From NCBI RefSeq assembly GCF_029946515.1, contig NZ_JARZHH010000043.1:1-64000 (forward strand): 64,000 nt of DNA, given 5' to 3'. Origin of the DNA: Polyangium sp. 6x1. Lineage in GTDB: Bacteria > Myxococcota_A > Polyangia > Polyangiales > Polyangiaceae. Of the stretch, positions 44,480-52,968 are shown piece after piece. Numbering within the stretch: position 1 is the first letter of the stretch; the number at the start of each line of letters is the position of its first letter. The translations under genes and the position numbers were made by a program. The notes under the pieces are model-generated. The model did no database searches. It was not told the DNA's origin and worked only from the letters and a program-made list of their open reading frames with translations.

Positions 44480-45493
44480 ATGCGCAGAGACATGCTCCAC
44501 CGTGCCCTGTTCCTGGGCTTCGCCACCCTGCCCGTCGCCGTCGCGGCGACCCAGATCGCCGCCGGATGCGGCTCGAGCGAGCCCCCCGACGTCATCGGAC
44601 AAACCACCGCGTCCACCACGACCGGCTCGGGCGGCTCGGGCGGAAGCGCGGGCAACGGCGGCGCGAGCTCGGCCTCCTCGGGCGCGGGCGGCGCGGGCAC
44701 GGGCGGCGCCGGGAGCGGGGGCATGGGCAACGGCGGCGCCGGAAACGGCGGCGCGGGCGGCATGGGCGGCGCCGCAAGCTCCAGCAGCAGCGGGACGTTC
44801 GTCGACGACGCGGGCGCGAAAACGTGCCCGTCCATCGCGAACACGGCCGCGATGGTCGCCGTGCCGGGCTGGGACGGGAAGGCCTATTGCATCGACGCCA
44901 CCGAGGTGACGAACGCACAGTACGCGGCCTGGCTCGAGAGCGGGCCGAGCGTCGCGAACCAGAGCGCGGTTTGCGCGTCGAACCTCTCGTTCACGCCGCC
45001 GGCCGGGACCCCGCCGAAGGACGATTACCCGGTCGGATCCGTCGACTGGTGTGACGCCTTCGCTTATTGCAAGGCCGTGGGCAAGCGGCTCTGCGGCCGC
45101 ATCGGCGGAGGCCCGGCGCCTTATTACGCGCACGACGACGCCTCGCGGAACCAGTGGTTCAGCGCGTGCAGCCACGGCGGCACGCAAAGTTATCCTTATG
45201 GTCAGGCGTACGACGCGAATGCCTGCAACGTGAAGGACGCGGCCTACGGCGCGGTCCTGCCCGTGGGCACGCTCGCGAGCTGCAAGGGCGGGTTCGAGGG
45301 GCTCGTCGACATGAGCGGGAACGCGTGGGAATGGGAGGATTCGTGTATCCCCACGGATGGCGGCGCCGACCTCTGCCGTCGCCGCGGCGGCTCGTTCTCG
45401 AGCGCGGCCGACAACGTCGATTGTGATGTTTCCAGCACGCGGCCGCGGGACGCCGCCGAGGCGAACACGGGCTTCCGATGCTGCGCCGATTGA
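44480..45493 (+). CDS. SUMF1/FGE-fold lipoprotein, copy 1
   Basis: A 337-aa protein from an ATG behind GAGGG. The signal peptide ends IAAGC (lipobox, about residue 30). A Gly/Ala/Ser linker runs about 45-105. The formylglycine-generating-enzyme fold follows: CIDATEVTNAQYAAWLE, YCKAVGKRLCGR, NAWEWEDSC and the closing GFRCCAD. The fold usually matures sulfatases, but the first cysteine of the catalytic CxxxxC pair is absent here (Ala in NVDC register), so catalytic FGE activity is unlikely. The last 16 bases overlap the next, homologous gene: the codons for its GFRCC end contain that gene's ATG. Confidence 0.8.
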   Translation: MRRDMLHRALFLGFATLPVAVAATQIAAGCGSSEPPDVIGQTTASTTTGSGGSGGSAGNGGASSASSGAGGAGTGGAGSGGMGNGGAGNGGAGGMGGAASSSSSGTFVDDAGAKTCPSIANTAAMVAVPGWDGKAYCIDATEVTNAQYAAWLESGPSVANQSAVCASNLSFTPPAGTPPKDDYPVGSVDWCDAFAYCKAVGKRLCGRIGGGPAPYYAHDDASRNQWFSACSHGGTQSYPYGQAYDANACNVKDAAYGAVLPVGTLASCKGGFEGLVDMSGNAWEWEDSCIPTDGGADLCRRRGGSFSSAADNVDCDVSSTRPRDAAEANTGFRCCAD

Positions 45494-46284
45494 TCCTCGC
45501 CGCCCCGGCCCTCGGGCTCGTCGCCGCGCTCGCGGGCTGCGAGGGCGGCACGGAATCGAACGGCGGGACGACCGGCACGTTCGTCGACGACGCGGGCGCA
45601 TTGACGTGCCCGGAGGTCCCCGGGACCCCGCCCATGATCGCGCTCGGCGGCTGGGACGGCCGGGCGTATTGCATCGATACGATCGAGGTGACGAACGCGC
45701 AGTATGCCGCGTGGCTGGAGACGTCTCCGGAGACGAGCGGGCAGCGCCCCGATTGCGCCGGGAACACGTCGTTCATGCCCTCGTCGGGGCCGCCGCCGAA
45801 GAACGACTATCCCGTCGTGAACGTCGATTTCTGCGACGCGGTCGCCTTCTGCGCGGCTTTCGGCAAGCGCCTCTGCGGGCGCATCACCGGCGGGCCCACG
45901 CCTTATTTCGGGCACGACGATCCCGCGCAGAGCCAGTGGCACAGCGCCTGCACGCACGGCGGCGCGATGGCATTTCCTTACGGCGCGACGTACGATCCGA
46001 ACGCGTGCAATGGCTCCGACGCGAAGTACGGAGCGCCGCTCACCGCATTCGCGCTCCCGGGCTGCGGCGGCGGTTCCCCCGGAATCGTCGACATGAGCGG
46101 CAACGTCTGGGAATGGGAAGACGCCTGCATTCCGGGCGACGCTGGCGTCCCCGAGTGCCGTCGCCGCGGCGGATCGTTCTCCAGCTCGGCGAAATACATG
46201 AGCTGCGACGCGAGGAGCGGGCGACCCATCGACGCCGCCGAGGACAACACGGGATTCCGATGCTGCGCGGACGGTGGCGCGTGA
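45478..46284 (+). CDS. SUMF1/FGE-fold lipoprotein, copy 2 (tandem duplicate)
   Basis: A 268-aa protein with a lipobox LAGC near residue 21 and a short linker. It has the same SUMF1-fold domain as its neighbour (GTFVDDAGALTCP, CIDTIEVTNAQYAAWLE, FGKRLCGRITGG, NVWEWEDACIP, GFRCCADGGA). It differs from copy 1 mainly in lacking the long Gly/Ala linker. The first cysteine of the FGE catalytic pair is again missing. It starts inside copy 1 and its own 3' end overlaps the next gene, so the three form one translationally linked unit. Confidence 0.8.
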   Translation: MLRRLILAAPALGLVAALAGCEGGTESNGGTTGTFVDDAGALTCPEVPGTPPMIALGGWDGRAYCIDTIEVTNAQYAAWLETSPETSGQRPDCAGNTSFMPSSGPPPKNDYPVVNVDFCDAVAFCAAFGKRLCGRITGGPTPYFGHDDPAQSQWHSACTHGGAMAFPYGATYDPNACNGSDAKYGAPLTAFALPGCGGGSPGIVDMSGNVWEWEDACIPGDAGVPECRRRGGSFSSSAKYMSCDARSGRPIDAAEDNTGFRCCADGGA

Positions 46285-47276
46285 TCCGGCTCGTCGTTCC
46301 GGTCTTGCTCGCCTGTGCGGCCGGTTGTGGCGGCGGCGGAGGCGCGAATCCGCAGGCACGACCGGCGATCACGCGGGCCCCCGAGCCGCGCGAAACGCGC
46401 CACGATCGGACGCACCTCGCCCCGAGCGACGCCGAGGACGACGAGACATCCGCCTGGCGCCCCGGTCGATTCATGACGCAGGCCGTCGGGCGCGTGACGG
46501 GCGCCGCGCAACGATTCGAGCAGCAATCGCGCTTCGGCTTCGACGAGGACGCCTCCTGCGTGCTCGGCGCGTTCCTCGAAAATGGGCGCGAGGTGTCGGT
46601 CACGCGCCCGCTCCGCGCCGGCGTGCGCTACGTGATCCTCGGCGGAGGCTCGGACGGCGTGGAGGATCTCGACCTCGCCGTCGAGAGCCCCGAAGGCAAG
46701 AGCGTCGCGGCCGATACGATGGACGACGCGCAGCCCGTCGTGGAGCTCACGCCGAAGGCGGACGGCAAATACCGCATTCGCCTGGGGAACGCGAAAAAAG
46801 GCGAAGGCGGCGGGTTTGGCGTCGTCGCCATCATGCGCGAGGGAGGCCTGTCGATCCCGGTGCGTCGCTTCGTCGAGTCGTTCGGCCGGACCCTTTCGAA
46901 TGCGGCGCAGGCCTCGCACCTCGTCGCGCGGCGGATGAAGGGCTCGCAGGGCCTCGCGTTCCACGCCGACGGCGAATGGTCGTTCTTCGGGACGATCCTC
47001 GCCGAGGAGGAGAACATCCGGACGGGCGGGCTCGAGCTGGAGGCGCCGCTCAGCGTGATCCTCGCGGGCGCGGACGGTCAGGCCGATGACGTCAATCTGG
47101 AGGTCCTCGACGCGACGACGAACGCGATCGCCGGCAGCGACGAGGCCGACGACGCGGCGCCCGTCGTCGTGATCGAACCCACGAAAGGGCACACGTACAA
47201 GGTCTCGGTGTCGAACGTGAAGGGCCGCGGGACCTCGCTCGTGACGATGCTCGTCCTCGACCTCGACGTCCCGTGA
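46260..47276 (+). CDS. Lipoprotein with two beta-sandwich (PPC-like) domains
   Basis: A 338-aa protein with a signal peptide and lipobox (ACAAGC near residue 23). Two homologous modules follow. The first (about 85-185) contains GVRYVILGGGSDGVEDLDLAVE and GKYRIRLGNAKKG. The second (about 225-338) contains PLSVILAGADGQADDVNLEVLD and HTYKVSVSNVKGRG. The pattern (dDlDl.v.dp.g followed by D...P.v...p...G.Y.i.v.n) is that of bacterial pre-peptidase C-terminal domains. The ATG lies in the codons for GFRCC of the previous gene; a GTG at 46281 (GTGA overlap) is an equally good start. Function is unknown. Confidence 0.7.
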   Translation: MLRGRWRVIRLVVPVLLACAAGCGGGGGANPQARPAITRAPEPRETRHDRTHLAPSDAEDDETSAWRPGRFMTQAVGRVTGAAQRFEQQSRFGFDEDASCVLGAFLENGREVSVTRPLRAGVRYVILGGGSDGVEDLDLAVESPEGKSVAADTMDDAQPVVELTPKADGKYRIRLGNAKKGEGGGFGVVAIMREGGLSIPVRRFVESFGRTLSNAAQASHLVARRMKGSQGLAFHADGEWSFFGTILAEEENIRTGGLELEAPLSVILAGADGQADDVNLEVLDATTNAIAGSDEADDAAPVVVIEPTKGHTYKVSVSNVKGRGTSLVTMLVLDLDVP

Positions 47277-47358
47277 CGAGCGGCGCGGCTCGGGGTATAG
47301 GTTGCGCCGCCGTGGCGCCGGGAAGACGCCCCGCGCCCCCACGCGTCTGACGTGCCGC

Positions 47359-48495
47359 ATGTCGCCTCTCTTCGTTTCCTCGATCCGCCGCGTCGCCCCC
47401 GCGCTCCTCGCCTCGGCCCTCGCCGCTTGCTCGTCCCCCGAGGCCAGCGAGAGCGACGGCGCTCGGGCTTCCTCGTCGCTCCCCTCCCCGGCCGCCTCGG
47501 CCAGCGCAGCGCCGCCCGTCAAGGAGCCCGAGGCGCCCGCCCCGAAGGTATTCGCGCCGCTCTCGGCGATGCCCGAGGAGGAGCTCTATCCGGACACGAT
47601 CGAGGAGCAACGCGAGGCGCTCTTCCGGCGCATGGTGTCGATGCTCCACGTCACGGACGAGCAAATGGTCGCGGTGCGCGCCATCTTCCAGCGCTCGCCG
47701 GTGCTCGGCCAGGGCAACCCCAAGGTCACGAAATACCCGATGACCCGCAAGGAATGCCGCGAGGCGCGGAACGCGGGCGGAGGATTCGAGCAGGACGAAC
47801 CCGCCTGCGGCGCGCCGTTCATGACGCCGATCTACGACGTGCTCGCGGGTGAAAAAGAGGCGGACGCGCGCGTCTGCATCGATCGGTACGAATTCCCCGG
47901 TATCCCGTGCGAGCACCCGGTCACGGGCCCGACCGCCAAGGAGGCGGCCGAGCTCTGCGCGGCGGTCGGCAAGCGGCTCTGCGACGCCCACGAATGGGAG
48001 GGCGCGTGCGCCGGCGCCGTCCACGCGCCGGAGCAGGAGTATTCGTTCGGCAAGGCCCGCAAGGAATCGAAGGACCTGCACAACCGAGATCGAGAGATCG
48101 TCTGGGCGTACGGCCGCGAGAAGGACCATTCGAAGTGCGCGACGAAGAGCCGCAAGACGAAGGGGTGCACGTCGAGCGGATGGAAGCGTTGCGGGACGAA
48201 TTCGTTCCCGGCCGGAGCGTTCCCCGAGTGCAAAAGCCCGTTCGGCGTGTACGATCAGCATGGGAACGTGGCCGAGCACATGAACTTACCGCTCCGCCCC
48301 GAGGAGATGACGAGCCACGGGGGCACGGGACAGACCGAGATGAAAGGGAGCTGGTTCATCTTCTCGGAATTCGAGGCACACCCGGACGATTGCCGGTGGC
48401 GCGCGCCCGACTGGCATGGCACCCGCGTGACGGATCCCAACAGCCACGGCAATTACCACCTCGGTTTTCGTTGCTGCAAATCGATCGAGAAATGA
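47359..48495 (+). CDS. SUMF1/FGE-fold lipoprotein, copy 3 (diverged)
   Basis: A 378-aa protein with signal peptide and lipobox LAAC near residue 24, then a Ser/Ala/Pro linker (about 30-65). The C-terminal SUMF1-like fold includes CIDRYEFPGIPCEHP, ELCAAVGKRLCDAHEWEGAC, VYDQHGNVAEHM, KGSWFIF and a final HLGFRCCK. It is longer and more diverged than the other two copies, with an insertion rich in Lys/Asp/Arg (about 232-275). The first catalytic FGE cysteine is not present. It is the fourth lipoprotein in a row on this strand. Confidence 0.75.
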   Translation: MSPLFVSSIRRVAPALLASALAACSSPEASESDGARASSSLPSPAASASAAPPVKEPEAPAPKVFAPLSAMPEEELYPDTIEEQREALFRRMVSMLHVTDEQMVAVRAIFQRSPVLGQGNPKVTKYPMTRKECREARNAGGGFEQDEPACGAPFMTPIYDVLAGEKEADARVCIDRYEFPGIPCEHPVTGPTAKEAAELCAAVGKRLCDAHEWEGACAGAVHAPEQEYSFGKARKESKDLHNRDREIVWAYGREKDHSKCATKSRKTKGCTSSGWKRCGTNSFPAGAFPECKSPFGVYDQHGNVAEHMNLPLRPEEMTSHGGTGQTEMKGSWFIFSEFEAHPDDCRWRAPDWHGTRVTDPNSHGNYHLGFRCCKSIEK

Positions 48496-48522
48496 AGTAG
48501 ATGCCGTGCTAGACCCCACGGC

Positions 48523-49212
48523 ATGCGCATCGTGATCACTGGTGCGAACCGAGGGATCGGCCTCGAGCTCGCCCGTAGGTATCTAGAGCGCGGCGACCAT
48601 GTGGACGCCGGTGTCCGAAATCCCGCAGCCGCCAGCGAGCTCGCCGCGCTCGGCCAGGCCGCTTCCGGGAGGCTCCGCGTGCTCGCCTGCGACGTCGAGG
48701 ACGATGCGAGCGTGCGCGCCTTCGCCGCCGCGCTGGGCGACGTGACCGTGGACGTACTCTTCAACAATGCGGGCGTCATGGGCAAATGGCTCTCGCTCGC
48801 GGACCTCGATTTCGAGGACGTGCTTCGGACGTTCAATACGAACACCGTGGGGACGCTGCGCGTCACGTCCGCGCTGCTCCCGCACCTCCGGCGGAGCACA
48901 ACGCGCAAGATCGTGAACATGTCGAGCCGCATGGGCTCCATCGCCGACAATACGAGCGGCGGGGCCTATGCGTACCGTACGTCGAAGGCGGCGCTGAACA
49001 TGGCGAGCAAGACGATGGCCGTGGACCTCCGCGACGAGCATTTCACGGTGATCGCCCTCCACCCCGACTGGGTGAAGACCGATATGGGCGGGCCCGAAGC
49101 GCCGATGACGGTCGAGGACGCGGTCGCCGGGATCCTCGCGCTCGTCGATCGTATCTCCCGCACCGAATCGGGCGGATTCTACCATTTCCGCGGCGACACG
49201 ATCCCGTGGTGA
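48523..49212 (+). CDS. SDR oxidoreductase, CsgA/C-factor-like
   Basis: A 229-aa short-chain dehydrogenase. It has the NAD(P)-binding ITGANRGIGLELARRY, the LFNNAGVMG motif, catalytic Ser in VNMSSRMGSIADNTSGG and the YxxxK pair in YAYRTSKAALNMA, then HPDWVKTDMGGPEA and a terminal YHFRGDTIPW. From memory, Myxococcus CsgA carries a matching SRMGS, YAYRMSKAALNMA, HPGWVQTDMGGP and a terminal ...VPW, and is also 229 aa as p25. Homology is clear; whether this protein makes a developmental C-signal or is an ordinary dehydrogenase cannot be told. Confidence 0.85.
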   Translation: MRIVITGANRGIGLELARRYLERGDHVDAGVRNPAAASELAALGQAASGRLRVLACDVEDDASVRAFAAALGDVTVDVLFNNAGVMGKWLSLADLDFEDVLRTFNTNTVGTLRVTSALLPHLRRSTTRKIVNMSSRMGSIADNTSGGAYAYRTSKAALNMASKTMAVDLRDEHFTVIALHPDWVKTDMGGPEAPMTVEDAVAGILALVDRISRTESGGFYHFRGDTIPW

Positions 49213-52176
49213 TCATTCTCCGGCCGCGCCGGTGAACAGATCGAAGAGCGTGACGTCCACGCTCGCCGCCAGGCCGAACTGCAAGGCGTGCGCGCCCGGC
49301 ATGCTGAGCCCGGATTCCCACGCGCGGAGGCCGGGCCGGAAGACACCGTAAATGCCGATGTTGAAGGGGCTGTCGAACAGGCCCGCGCGCAGGTACACGC
49401 CGGGCGAAAGCAACGTGAGGATCTGCGCTCCGGGCAAACGGCCGCCCTGCTCGACGTCGTATTGCAGGTAGGCCGCCGGATCGATCAAAGAGACGAACGC
49501 GCCGAGGTTGTAATCGCCGCGCCCCGTCGCGAAATCGAGGCCGATCGGCATGGTCAGCGTCGGCGCGACGACGTGGGGCACGCGGCCGCGCTCGGTCACG
49601 TTTCCATAGGTGCCGAAGCGCACCTCGCCGCCGACGAACATGCCGGGGAACGCGCCGAGCGAAATCGTGGTGGCGCCAAGCGTGTTTTTCCGTCGCCAGC
49701 CGCCGATGGGCATGGCGGCCGCGTCGAGGGCCTCGGCGATGCGCGAGGGGTCCGCCTCGAAGGCGATGGTCGCAAAAAGGCCGCTGTGGCGCGCGAGGGC
49801 GTCGAGGGGGCGGCACGGCCCCTTCCCCGCGGCGCACAGCTTCTTGCACTCCTCGTCCGTGCACATGCGCTCGAGATCGGCGCGCGCCGCCGCGACGACC
49901 CGCGCGACGACCCGGCCCCAGTCCTCGGCGAGCGCCGCCTCGATGGTCTCGAGCGTCGCCGCGATGCGCGCGAGCTCGACCCGCGCCGCGGCGAAGCTCG
50001 GCGCGATTTCGCCGGGCGCGCACGTCACGGCCTTGCAGAGGCCCGGGAACGAGACGGCCTCGGAGAGCTCTTCGCCGGCCTCGACGAAGGCCATGGCGAG
50101 ATCGAGCGACGCGCGCGCGAGGACCACGCCGGCGCGCTGGAGCGCGAACGAATTCGTTTGGCTCGCCAAACGCGAGGTGTCGCGGGCATAGGCTTCGAGG
50201 GCCCGCACGATCTCGCCGATCTTTTTTCCGTCGACGTCGACGCCGATCTGGAGGGCCGGCGGGCTCGCGAGCCTGGGATCGAGCGGCGCGCGGAGCGCCT
50301 CGGCGGCGGCGCGATAGGCCTCGAAGGCCGTGAGCACGGCGCTCCAGCGGGTCCCGATCTCGGCCGCGGGAGAGCGCACGAAGCTCGACCACCGCACGAT
50401 CGTCGAGAGTCTTTCGAGGGGGGCCGAGGCGTCGAGCGCAGAGGCGAGCGCCGCGTCCACGTCGCCCGCGACGGCCGGATCCTTGTGGTGGCAGGCGTGC
50501 GGGCCGGACGCGCCTTCATTCGCGGAGAACGCAGGGCAATCGTTCCGGGAAAAACCTCGGCCGACGAGCGTGAAACAAGCGGGCGACGTCGTGAGCGCGG
50601 CGAGCAGGAGCGCCTCGGTCTCCTCGGCCCGGCCGGGACGGGTCTGGCGGACGAGCTCGCCATACTCCTGGAAGACGTGCGGGAGGGAAGCGGCGCACGC
50701 CGCGATTTCGAGGCGCTGGCTGAAGAGCCGCCGGGGCGCGCCGCGGAAGATGCGATATCCGTTCGCGCCGTCGAGCGCGTCGCCGAAATGGGAAAGGCTC
50801 AAGGCGGCATTCGCGCCGGTCGAGAGGTCGGAGACGAGCTTCGACGCGGCCCCGCGCAAGCGTGTTTCCGCGCCGCAAACGAGCCGACGCTGGGCGCGGG
50901 CCTGGCAGGTGACGCGATCGGGCGCGCTGGCATCGCAGATCGCCGGGGCAGACGGGTCGTCCGCGCACGTAAACAGGTTGCCGCCGAGGTTCACGTCCGC
51001 CCATAACGAGGCGCCGACGCCGAGGCCGAGGGCGACGCCGGGCCAGTTCTTCACGTCGGAGGCGACGGCGCCCCGGAGCGCGCCGAGCAGGCTCTCGCCG
51101 CCGCCATATTGCGCGAAATCGAGGCGCCGCGTGGAGAGCGCGCAGGTCGTGGGAAGCCAGAAGGAGCGGATCTCCCGGTACGAATCCCCCTGCGTGCCGG
51201 AGGGCGTCATCGCGGGGCCGCAGGCGTCTTCGTGCAATCGCTCGAGGAACCAGACGAGCGCCTCGCGCCGGGCCCGATCGCCGACGAAGCTCGCGAGCGC
51301 GCGGACGCCGACGTCGAGCGTGGCGGCCGTGAACGCGGCCACTTCGAGGCCGGTATGCTGCACGGTGAAGACACGCGCCGCCGCTGCGGGGACGTCGAGG
51401 AGAGGGAACTGGCGGGCGAGGAGCGGATCGGCCTCCCCGATCTCGGCGAGCGAAAGCACGCTGCGATCCGCGAGGACGATCCGGATCGGAGCGAATTTAC
51501 GCGTCACGTACCGCGCGACGGCCTCGACGCTGCGTTGATCCGAGATGACGGCCGCATTCGCGAGCGCGGGCGCCGAAAACGCGCAAAGGTTCAGCGGCGA
51601 CCGAGCCGTGTCCCCGCCGGCGCAAAGCTCGGCGCAGAGGTCGGCGCGCAGGCTCGTGAGGCTCCGCGCGGGCTCGTCGAGCCTCCCCGCGACGTCCCGC
51701 CGCGCGGCGTCTTCGATGGCCTTCCGCTCGCGTTTCGCCGCCTCCAGCGCGGCGTTCGTACGGACGTCGAACGGTTTTTCCAAGACCTCTTGTTCGAGCT
51801 TCTTTTGCCGCGCTTCGACGGCCTCGATTCCCTTTCGCTGGGCCACGAGGCGCGCGGCGGCCTTTTCGAGCGCGGCTTTCGGATCGTCGCCCGCCGGCGC
51901 CGCGCAGGTGGCCCGTAGAGCGCCCGCGAGCGACGTGAGGGCTTCCACGCGGCCGACGTGGACCTGAAGGGGATCCCCCGCGTCGCTCCGGGGCGCGGTC
52001 GCCCTCGCGGAGATCGTCACGGGCGGCGCGAGAGGCGCGGTGGGCGCGGGCTGTGTGCGCTGATCCGAGGGGACGAGGACGGGCGTGACCTGCCCGGCGC
52101 TCGCCTCCGCGAGCGGGACCAAGCCCGAAAGCGCGAGCCCGATTCCGACGATCGAATAGGTGGTCCTCGTCCTCAT
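49213..52176 (-). CDS. Large exported protein with C-terminal beta-barrel-like region
   Basis: A 987-aa protein. The signal peptide (YSIVGIGLALSGLVPLAEASA) is followed by a coiled coil (about 95-175, EAVEARQKKLEQEVLEK), a long helical domain with several Cys pairs (about 190-800), and a C-terminal part rich in Gly and alternating strands (about 825-987: MFVGGEVRFGTYG, MPIGLDFATGRGDYNLGAF, AYLQYDVEQGG, FNIGIYGVFRPGLRAWESG). It resembles an outer-membrane barrel but lacks a terminal Phe. The family is not recognised. Nineteen bases separate its ATG from the upstream protease stop, implying one operon. Its stop abuts the stop of the CsgA-like gene. Confidence 0.7.
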   Translation of the reverse strand: MRTRTTYSIVGIGLALSGLVPLAEASAGQVTPVLVPSDQRTQPAPTAPLAPPVTISARATAPRSDAGDPLQVHVGRVEALTSLAGALRATCAAPAGDDPKAALEKAAARLVAQRKGIEAVEARQKKLEQEVLEKPFDVRTNAALEAAKRERKAIEDAARRDVAGRLDEPARSLTSLRADLCAELCAGGDTARSPLNLCAFSAPALANAAVISDQRSVEAVARYVTRKFAPIRIVLADRSVLSLAEIGEADPLLARQFPLLDVPAAAARVFTVQHTGLEVAAFTAATLDVGVRALASFVGDRARREALVWFLERLHEDACGPAMTPSGTQGDSYREIRSFWLPTTCALSTRRLDFAQYGGGESLLGALRGAVASDVKNWPGVALGLGVGASLWADVNLGGNLFTCADDPSAPAICDASAPDRVTCQARAQRRLVCGAETRLRGAASKLVSDLSTGANAALSLSHFGDALDGANGYRIFRGAPRRLFSQRLEIAACAASLPHVFQEYGELVRQTRPGRAEETEALLLAALTTSPACFTLVGRGFSRNDCPAFSANEGASGPHACHHKDPAVAGDVDAALASALDASAPLERLSTIVRWSSFVRSPAAEIGTRWSAVLTAFEAYRAAAEALRAPLDPRLASPPALQIGVDVDGKKIGEIVRALEAYARDTSRLASQTNSFALQRAGVVLARASLDLAMAFVEAGEELSEAVSFPGLCKAVTCAPGEIAPSFAAARVELARIAATLETIEAALAEDWGRVVARVVAAARADLERMCTDEECKKLCAAGKGPCRPLDALARHSGLFATIAFEADPSRIAEALDAAAMPIGGWRRKNTLGATTISLGAFPGMFVGGEVRFGTYGNVTERGRVPHVVAPTLTMPIGLDFATGRGDYNLGAFVSLIDPAAYLQYDVEQGGRLPGAQILTLLSPGVYLRAGLFDSPFNIGIYGVFRPGLRAWESGLSMPGAHALQFGLAASVDVTLFDLFTGAAGE

Positions 52177-52195
52177 GGCGTCTCTTTGCAGGGAA

Positions 52196-52837
52196 TCATG
52201 CGCAGCCCATCGCGGCTTCCATGCTGGCGAGCACCGACGGGGCGGCGAGGGTCTGGGCCCGGCCCCCACCGTTCGGCGCAGGTCCGAGGTAAATGCCGAC
52301 GACCGCCGTGGGTGGCCCCTCGCCGACGAGGGCAACCACGGGCCCACCGCTCATGCCGATGCGGCCCTGGCGATCGAGCACGACCTTCCCCTCGCTCGGC
52401 CGCGCCCGCGCCGGCACGACGAGCGGCAGGCGCGGCGCCTCGTTGCCGAGCGGATACCCCCAGACCTGGCTCGCCACGGACGCGTCGAGCGTGGCCATGC
52501 GCAGCGCGCTCACGCACCGCGCGTTCACCCGGACGATGGCCACGTCGTCGGCCGCGCCGCCGCCCGAGGGATACGCGACGGCGACGGCCTCGAGCTCGAC
52601 CCAGCGTCCGCCGGAGAGGACGCGGACCGCGACCTCCGCAGGCGCCGCGCCGTCCGCGAGCGCGACGACGTGTCGGGCCGTGACGATCGACGAGAGCCAG
52701 TCCGCGATGAAGAACCCCGTGCCCGACGCCGCCCAGGTCTTGCCGAAACGCGCGCGGATCCGGACGACGGGGCCGTCGAGGCAAGGCTCGGCCGGATCGG
52801 CGGTGGCCGCCTGGAGCGCCTGCGCGACGAGGTTCAT
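52196..52837 (-). CDS. Trypsin-like serine protease, apparently intracellular
   Basis: A 213-aa protein from an ATG with GGAGG eight bases upstream. The S1 chymotrypsin fold shows the full triad: His55 in IVTARHVVA, Asp97 in AADDVAIVRV, Ser162 in GMSGGPVV, with the oxyanion glycines. There is no signal peptide, so activity in the cytoplasm is inferred, unlike HtrA/DegP proteases; no PDZ domain is present. Stand-alone trypsin-like domains of this type are known as effectors or processing enzymes in bacterial conflict systems. The 987-aa gene follows in the same operon and may be its partner or substrate. Confidence 0.8.
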   Translation of the reverse strand: MNLVAQALQAATADPAEPCLDGPVVRIRARFGKTWAASGTGFFIADWLSSIVTARHVVALADGAAPAEVAVRVLSGGRWVELEAVAVAYPSGGGAADDVAIVRVNARCVSALRMATLDASVASQVWGYPLGNEAPRLPLVVPARARPSEGKVVLDRQGRIGMSGGPVVALVGEGPPTAVVGIYLGPAPNGGGRAQTLAAPSVLASMEAAMGCA

Positions 52838-52968
52838 GGGCCCTGCCTCCGAACGAGGGCGCCTTCGTGGTGGGGAGAGCGGGGCGAGGCGAGGGCCACG
52901 CCTCATCTTAACGCGCCTCGACGCGGAATGCGCGTCTGCTGCGAGGGGCGTCGGTGGTGGCCCGGCCT

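Noticed and set aside
44480-46284. True formylglycine-generating enzymes for sulfatases
   Set aside because: The first cysteine of the catalytic pair is absent, the proteins are lipid-anchored and no sulfatase gene is in the window.
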